The position numbers were made by a program, and so were the translations under genes. Positions 22,808 through 26,911 of a stretch of 26,911 bases of DNA are shown one piece after another. Position 1 is the first letter of the stretch. Each line of letters begins with the position of its first letter. The stretch comes from JABDBK01 sp964453575 (GTDB lineage: Bacteria > Pseudomonadota > Gammaproteobacteria > DSM-16500). The stretch covers positions 1 to 26,911 of the forward strand of contig CAYVRW010000022.1 of NCBI GenBank assembly GCA_964453575.1. Reading direction: 5' to 3'. The notes beneath the pieces are model-generated. The model was given only the letters and a program-made list of their open reading frames with translations. It did not search any database and was not told the origin of the DNA.

Positions 22808-25639
22808 ATGATAAAACAGCAAAAAACAATGCAAGAATTACAAGATGAATCCTATTTGTCGGGTGGAAGCGATACGTATTTAGAAGGACTTTATGAAACC
22901 TATCTTAAAGAACCTGATCAAGTAACGACAGAATGGCGTAATTATTTTAATAGCTTGGCGAATTCAAACTTTGATGTTTCTCATGCGGATGTTCGCAACT
23001 ACTTTGTGCAACTTGCCAAAATGCCTGTTAAAAACAACGTGGCTCGTGCTCCTTCAGTCGATGCATCATACAAACATAAACAAGAAAAAGTTATCGATTT
23101 AATTTTTGCTTATCGTAATTTAGGCCATTTGCATGCCAATATTGATCCTTTAGGTGTTTACAAAGGGGTATACAATCCTACGTTGGATTTAAAATATTAT
23201 AATTTTACTGATGCAGATATGAATACGGTGTTTGATGTAGGTTCCTATAAAGGTCTCAACAAGCCGTCTGCTACCCTGCAAGAGATTTATCAATCCTTGC
23301 GTAAGGTGTATTGCGGAAGCATTGGTATTGAATACATGGACATCATGCAGCTTGAGGAAGTGAATTGGATCCAGCAGGAAATGGAAAAAAAATGGAATAA
23401 CTTTTCTTTAGCTAATGATGAAAAAATTAATTTACTGCAAAGACTGGTCGTGACTGAAGGTTTAGAAAAATATTTAGGTACGAAATATGTAGGACAAAAA
23501 CGATTTTCGCTGGAAGGCGGCGATAGTTTAATACCTATGTTAGATGCCATGATCAATCGTAGCGCTGAAAGCGGTTTAAAAGATATTGTCATTGGTATGG
23601 CGCACCGTGGCCGATTAAATGTATTAATTAATATTTTAGGCAAAGCACCAAGTGATATTTTTGCTCATTTTGAAGATCAAGTAATTGATGAAGCAAGTTC
23701 GGGGGATGTGAAATATCATCTTGGTTTTTCCAGTGATATAAAAACACCTTATGGTCCTATGCATGTTGCTTTGTCATTCAATCCTTCACATTTAGAAATA
23801 GTATCGCCTGTCGTGCAAGGTTCAGTGCGCGCAAGACAGCGGCGTAGAAAAGATATCGAGCGTAAATGGGTCATGCCTATTCAAATTCATGGCGATGCAG
23901 CATTTGCGGGCCAAGGTGTGGTGATGGAAACGTTTGCGATGTCGCAAGCACGATGGTTCTGGGTAGGGGGTTCTATCCATATCGTAATTAACAATCAAAT
24001 TGGTTTTACCACCAGCAATGTTGACGATGCACGTTCCAGTCTTTATTGTACTGATGTAGCCAAGATGGTTCAGGCACCCATTTTGCATGTGAATGGCAAT
24101 GATCCTGAGGCTGTGTTTTTTGTGGGGCAATTAGCATCAGAATTTCGTGCCCGATTTAAGAAAGATATCGTGATTGATCTCGTGTGTTATCGCCGGCATG
24201 GTCATAATGAAGCAGATGAACCTTCTGCAACCCAACCTATGATGTATAAAATTATTAAAGCGATGCCTACCCCTGCTAGCCTGTATGCTGCGAAATTGAT
24301 GGACGAAGGTATTATTAATAATAATAAAGAAAAAGATTTTGCCGAGAATTATCGTAAAAGACTTGAAGAAGGAAAGAGTGTAGTTAATCTTTGGACGGAT
24401 ACAGACCAAGAAAGTTATGAATTTTCTAATGCATGGGCGCCTTTCGTAGGAAAAAAATGGACTGAGAAAGCTAACACAGGTGTTCCATTAAAAAAGCTTA
24501 AAGAAATCGCTAAGCAATTAGAAAAGCTGCCGGAAGGTTTTGTTTTACAAGCCCAAGTTAAAAAAATGATGGAAGCAAGAGAAAAAATGACTGAAGGTAA
24601 GCTGCCGTTGAATTGGGGTTATGGTGAAACGATGGCTTATGCAACCTTATTAGCTGAGGGTTATCCGATTCGTTTGTGTGGTCAGGATGCAGGCCGTGGT
24701 ACTTTTGCTCATAGACATGCTGTTTTACATGATCAAAATACCGGTGATTTGTATATTCCATTAAGCCATATCCAAGCAGACCAAGCACAAATTAATATTG
24801 TGGATTCACTTTTGTCTGAAGAAGCCGTGCTTGCTTTTGAATATGGATATGCTTCAACGGTTCCCAATAATTTAGTGTTATGGGAAGCGCAATTTGGGGA
24901 TTTTGCGAATGGTGCCCAAGTGGTCATCGATCAATTCATTAGTTCAGGCGAACAAAAATGGGGTCGATTATCCGGACTCGTGATGCTGCTTCCTCATGGG
25001 CAAGAAGGTATTGGACCTGAGCATTCATCAGCTAGATTAGAGCGTTATCTACAATTATGCGCGCAAGATAATATGCAAGTTTGTGTGCCAAGCACACCTG
25101 CGCAGATGTTTCATATGCTGCGTCGTCAAATGATAAGACCTTATCGTAAACCGCTTATCGTCATGACACCTAAGAGTCCGCTGCGTAATCCGCTTGCTGT
25201 TTCAACGTTAGATGAATTAGCGAATGGTGAGTTTCAATTAGTCATCCCTGAAACATCTCAAGATATCAATAATGTGGATCGTGTCATTTTATGTGCAGGT
25301 AAGGTCTATTATGACTTGCTTGAAAAGCGTAATGAGCTAAAATTAGACCATGTTGCTATCGTGCGTGTTGAACAACTTTATCCATTCCCTCAAGCGCGTT
25401 TTAAAGAAGTCATGGCGGATTATAAAACATTAAAAACGATTATATGGTGTCAAGAAGAGCCTGTTAATCAAGGCGCATGGTATAGTATTCAGCATAATTT
25501 ACGTGAAAACCTGGAAGCAGGTCAAACATTAAAATATGTAGGACGACCTTCGATGGCGGCACCTTCGGGAGGTTATAATTCTGTTCACGTAAGAGAACAA
25601 AACAAAATATTGGCTGAAGCATTAACCGAGCCATTTTAA
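22808..25639 (+). CDS. sucA: 2-oxoglutarate dehydrogenase E1 component (SucA)
   Basis: SucA is the thiamine-diphosphate decarboxylase of the 2-oxoglutarate dehydrogenase complex, which turns 2-oxoglutarate into succinyl groups on the lipoyl arm of SucB. The 943 residues (E. coli 933) start with the family's N-terminal E2-binding region: LSGGSDTYLEGLYETYLKEP and TEWRNYF. KVIDLIFAYRNLGHLHANID leads into the catalytic domain, with MAHRGRLNVLINILGKAP, the GDAAFAGQGVVMET diphosphate/Mg motif and NNQIGFTTS. The second half has LCGQDAGRGTFAHRHAVLHD, SEEAVLAFEYGYAS and LPHGQEGIGPEHSSARLERY, and ends with the C-terminal domain QEEPVNQGAWYSI. Only a weak ribosome site is visible, so translation is probably coupled to sdhB. 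Confidence 0.98.
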   Translation: MIKQQKTMQELQDESYLSGGSDTYLEGLYETYLKEPDQVTTEWRNYFNSLANSNFDVSHADVRNYFVQLAKMPVKNNVARAPSVDASYKHKQEKVIDLIFAYRNLGHLHANIDPLGVYKGVYNPTLDLKYYNFTDADMNTVFDVGSYKGLNKPSATLQEIYQSLRKVYCGSIGIEYMDIMQLEEVNWIQQEMEKKWNNFSLANDEKINLLQRLVVTEGLEKYLGTKYVGQKRFSLEGGDSLIPMLDAMINRSAESGLKDIVIGMAHRGRLNVLINILGKAPSDIFAHFEDQVIDEASSGDVKYHLGFSSDIKTPYGPMHVALSFNPSHLEIVSPVVQGSVRARQRRRKDIERKWVMPIQIHGDAAFAGQGVVMETFAMSQARWFWVGGSIHIVINNQIGFTTSNVDDARSSLYCTDVAKMVQAPILHVNGNDPEAVFFVGQLASEFRARFKKDIVIDLVCYRRHGHNEADEPSATQPMMYKIIKAMPTPASLYAAKLMDEGIINNNKEKDFAENYRKRLEEGKSVVNLWTDTDQESYEFSNAWAPFVGKKWTEKANTGVPLKKLKEIAKQLEKLPEGFVLQAQVKKMMEAREKMTEGKLPLNWGYGETMAYATLLAEGYPIRLCGQDAGRGTFAHRHAVLHDQNTGDLYIPLSHIQADQAQINIVDSLLSEEAVLAFEYGYASTVPNNLVLWEAQFGDFANGAQVVIDQFISSGEQKWGRLSGLVMLLPHGQEGIGPEHSSARLERYLQLCAQDNMQVCVPSTPAQMFHMLRRQMIRPYRKPLIVMTPKSPLRNPLAVSTLDELANGEFQLVIPETSQDINNVDRVILCAGKVYYDLLEKRNELKLDHVAIVRVEQLYPFPQARFKEVMADYKTLKTIIWCQEEPVNQGAWYSIQHNLRENLEAGQTLKYVGRPSMAAPSGGYNSVHVREQNKILAEALTEPF

Positions 25640-25662
25640 ATTTTTAAGAAGGAAAAACCGTA

Positions 25663-26838
25663 ATGACAACCGAAGTAAAAGTTCCCATGCTGCCCGAATC
25701 GGTAGCTGATGCCACTATTTCTACATGGCACAAAAAAGTAGGCGATGCTGTATCGCGTGATGAAAATTTAGTTGATCTTGAAACAGATAAGGTCATGCTT
25801 GAAGTCCCATCTCCAGTTGACGGAATTTTAAAAGAAATTTTAAAGAAAACAGGTGATGTGGTGAATGCTAATGAACTGGTTGCTGTGATTGAAGAAGGTG
25901 CTGCTAAAGCTGCTGCGCCTGCTGCTAAAGCACCCGAAAAAACTCCAGTAAAAGCTGCAGCTGCTGATTCAAATTTAAGTCCCTCAGTGAGACGTGTCGT
26001 TGCGGAACGTGATATTGACGTATCTCAAGTTAAGGGAACCGGCAAAGGCGGCCGCATTACCAAAGAAAATGTGCTCTCATCAGAAAGTGCGCCAAAACCT
26101 CAAACGGCGAGCGCGCCTGTGGCCGAAGTGTATGGCGAACGCCCTGAAAAACGTGTTCCTATGACCCGTATCCGTGCAAGAATTGCCGAACGTTTATTGG
26201 AAGTCACGCAAAACACTGCGATGTTAACCACGTTTAATGAAGTTAATTTGCAGCAAGTGATTGAGCTGCGTAATAAGTACAAAGATAAATTCGAAAAAAG
26301 TCATAATGCGCGTTTAGGATTTATGTCATTTTTTGTGAAAGCAGTGGTCGAAGCACTGAAACGTTTCCCTGCTGTCAATGCATCCATTGATGGATCGGAT
26401 ATCGTTTATCACGGTTATTATGATATTGGTGTCGCGGTATCAACCGATAGAGGTTTAGTGGTTCCTGTATTGCGTGATGCTGACAAGATGAGCATGGCTG
26501 AGATTGAAGCCAAAATTGCTGAATACGCGGCGAAAGCAAGAGCGGGAAAATTGACTTTAGAAGAAATGCAGGGCGGCACATTCACTATCACCAATGGCGG
26601 TGTATTTGGTTCTCTGCTTGCAACTCCTATCCTTAATTCCCCACAAAGCGGAATTTTAGGCATGCATAAAATTGAAGAACGCCCAGTCGTTGAAAACGGT
26701 CAAATTGTCATAAGACCTATGATGTATATAGCATTATCTTATGACCACCGTATTATTGATGGAAAAGAATCAGTGACATTCTTGGTTGCAGTAAAAGAAT
26801 TACTTGAAGATCCGGCTCGCTTGTTGCTTGAAGTCTAA
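25663..26838 (+). CDS. sucB: Dihydrolipoyl succinyltransferase E2 of 2-oxoglutarate dehydrogenase (SucB)
   Basis: SucB is the core of the complex; it takes the succinyl group from SucA and transfers it to CoA. The 391 residues (E. coli 405) have one lipoyl domain with K43 in LVDLETDKVMLEVPSPVDG, an Ala/Pro/Lys linker (AAKAAAPAAKAPEKTPVKAA), and a peripheral subunit-binding domain (LSPSVRRVVAERDIDVSQVK then GTGKGGRITKENV). The catalytic domain begins RVPMTRIRARIAERLLEVTQ and ends with H362 and D366 in SYDHRIIDG. AAGAAGG lies upstream of the ATG within the 23-base gap after sucA. No E3 (lpd) or sucCD is seen inside the window; sucCD usually follow in this class and may lie just beyond the edge. 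Confidence 0.98.
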   Translation: MTTEVKVPMLPESVADATISTWHKKVGDAVSRDENLVDLETDKVMLEVPSPVDGILKEILKKTGDVVNANELVAVIEEGAAKAAAPAAKAPEKTPVKAAAADSNLSPSVRRVVAERDIDVSQVKGTGKGGRITKENVLSSESAPKPQTASAPVAEVYGERPEKRVPMTRIRARIAERLLEVTQNTAMLTTFNEVNLQQVIELRNKYKDKFEKSHNARLGFMSFFVKAVVEALKRFPAVNASIDGSDIVYHGYYDIGVAVSTDRGLVVPVLRDADKMSMAEIEAKIAEYAAKARAGKLTLEEMQGGTFTITNGGVFGSLLATPILNSPQSGILGMHKIEERPVVENGQIVIRPMMYIALSYDHRIIDGKESVTFLVAVKELLEDPARLLLEV

Positions 26839-26871
26839 TTTTGTATTAGTATTGCGCACATGATTTTTCGC

Positions 26872-26905
26872 GCCCGAGCCCGTGTGCGTGCCCGGGCCCG
26901 GTTTT
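26872..26905 (+). repeat. GC-rich GCCCG repeat after sucB, terminator-like
   Basis: GCCCGAGCCCG (26872-26882) is repeated as GCCCGGGCCCG (26890-26900) with one difference and a 7-base spacer, then TTTT follows at 26902-26905. The block is almost pure G and C in an AT-rich setting. GCCCG and CGGGC stretches can pair into a stable stem before the short T-run, so it may end or dampen transcription beyond sucB. A TTTTT run on the left side would serve the opposite strand. Confidence 0.45.
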
Positions 26906-26911
26906 AAAAGA

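Noticed and set aside
1..26911. CRISPR array, tRNA or rRNA genes, complete insertion sequence
   Set aside because: No regularly spaced repeats, no tRNA-like cloverleaf or rRNA stretch, and no intact transposase with terminal repeats were found on reading both strands.

Overview
The window is AT-rich DNA from a gammaproteobacterium, most likely a host-associated member of the Legionellales (the Legionella, Coxiella, Aquicella and Rickettsiella group). This placement is an inference. It rests on the gltA // sdhCDAB-sucAB order, the low GC content, Dot/Icm-effector-like genes scattered between housekeeping genes, and a possible PmrA-type box. No secretion-system genes, tRNAs, rRNAs or CRISPR arrays were seen.

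Region 1 (1-8866) carries envelope and glycerol genes: the start of a DUF1622 membrane protein, a GT-C-like polytopic membrane protein, a thioredoxin-like redoxin, a FadL-type porin, a YopJ-like acetyltransferase/protease candidate, and a small secreted cysteine-containing protein. Then come divergent glpD and glpK and an OmpA-like beta-barrel protein. GlpK phosphorylates glycerol and GlpD oxidises the product into glycolysis. FadL could supply fatty acids, which would fit a lipid or glycerol diet inside a host.

Region 2 (8887-17864) is accessory DNA. It holds a small unknown protein ending in a CaaX-like tetrapeptide, a 5'-truncated Rpn-family gene, and a roughly 1280-residue coiled-coil protein with a kinase-like or LnaB-like C-terminal domain. 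These are followed by a compact SOS cassette: lexA, a Y-family polymerase, and a small SRAP-like protein without the usual catalytic Cys2. GTTC-N7-GTTC operator-like sites stand in front of lexA. The region ends with an unknown protein carrying a Cys-His-Asp triad of the transglutaminase/papain type.

Region 3 (17960-26911) is the TCA block. gltA runs leftward from a near-consensus promoter. sdhCDAB-sucA-sucB runs rightward as one tightly packed operon. Between the two promoters lies a 134-bp palindromic element whose long outer stem encloses two smaller hairpins. The block closes with a GC-rich repeat after sucB.

The points most worth following are the lexA / Y-polymerase / SRAP-like cassette with its alphaproteobacterial-type boxes, the three or four host-directed effector candidates, and the palindromic element in the gltA-sdhC control region.
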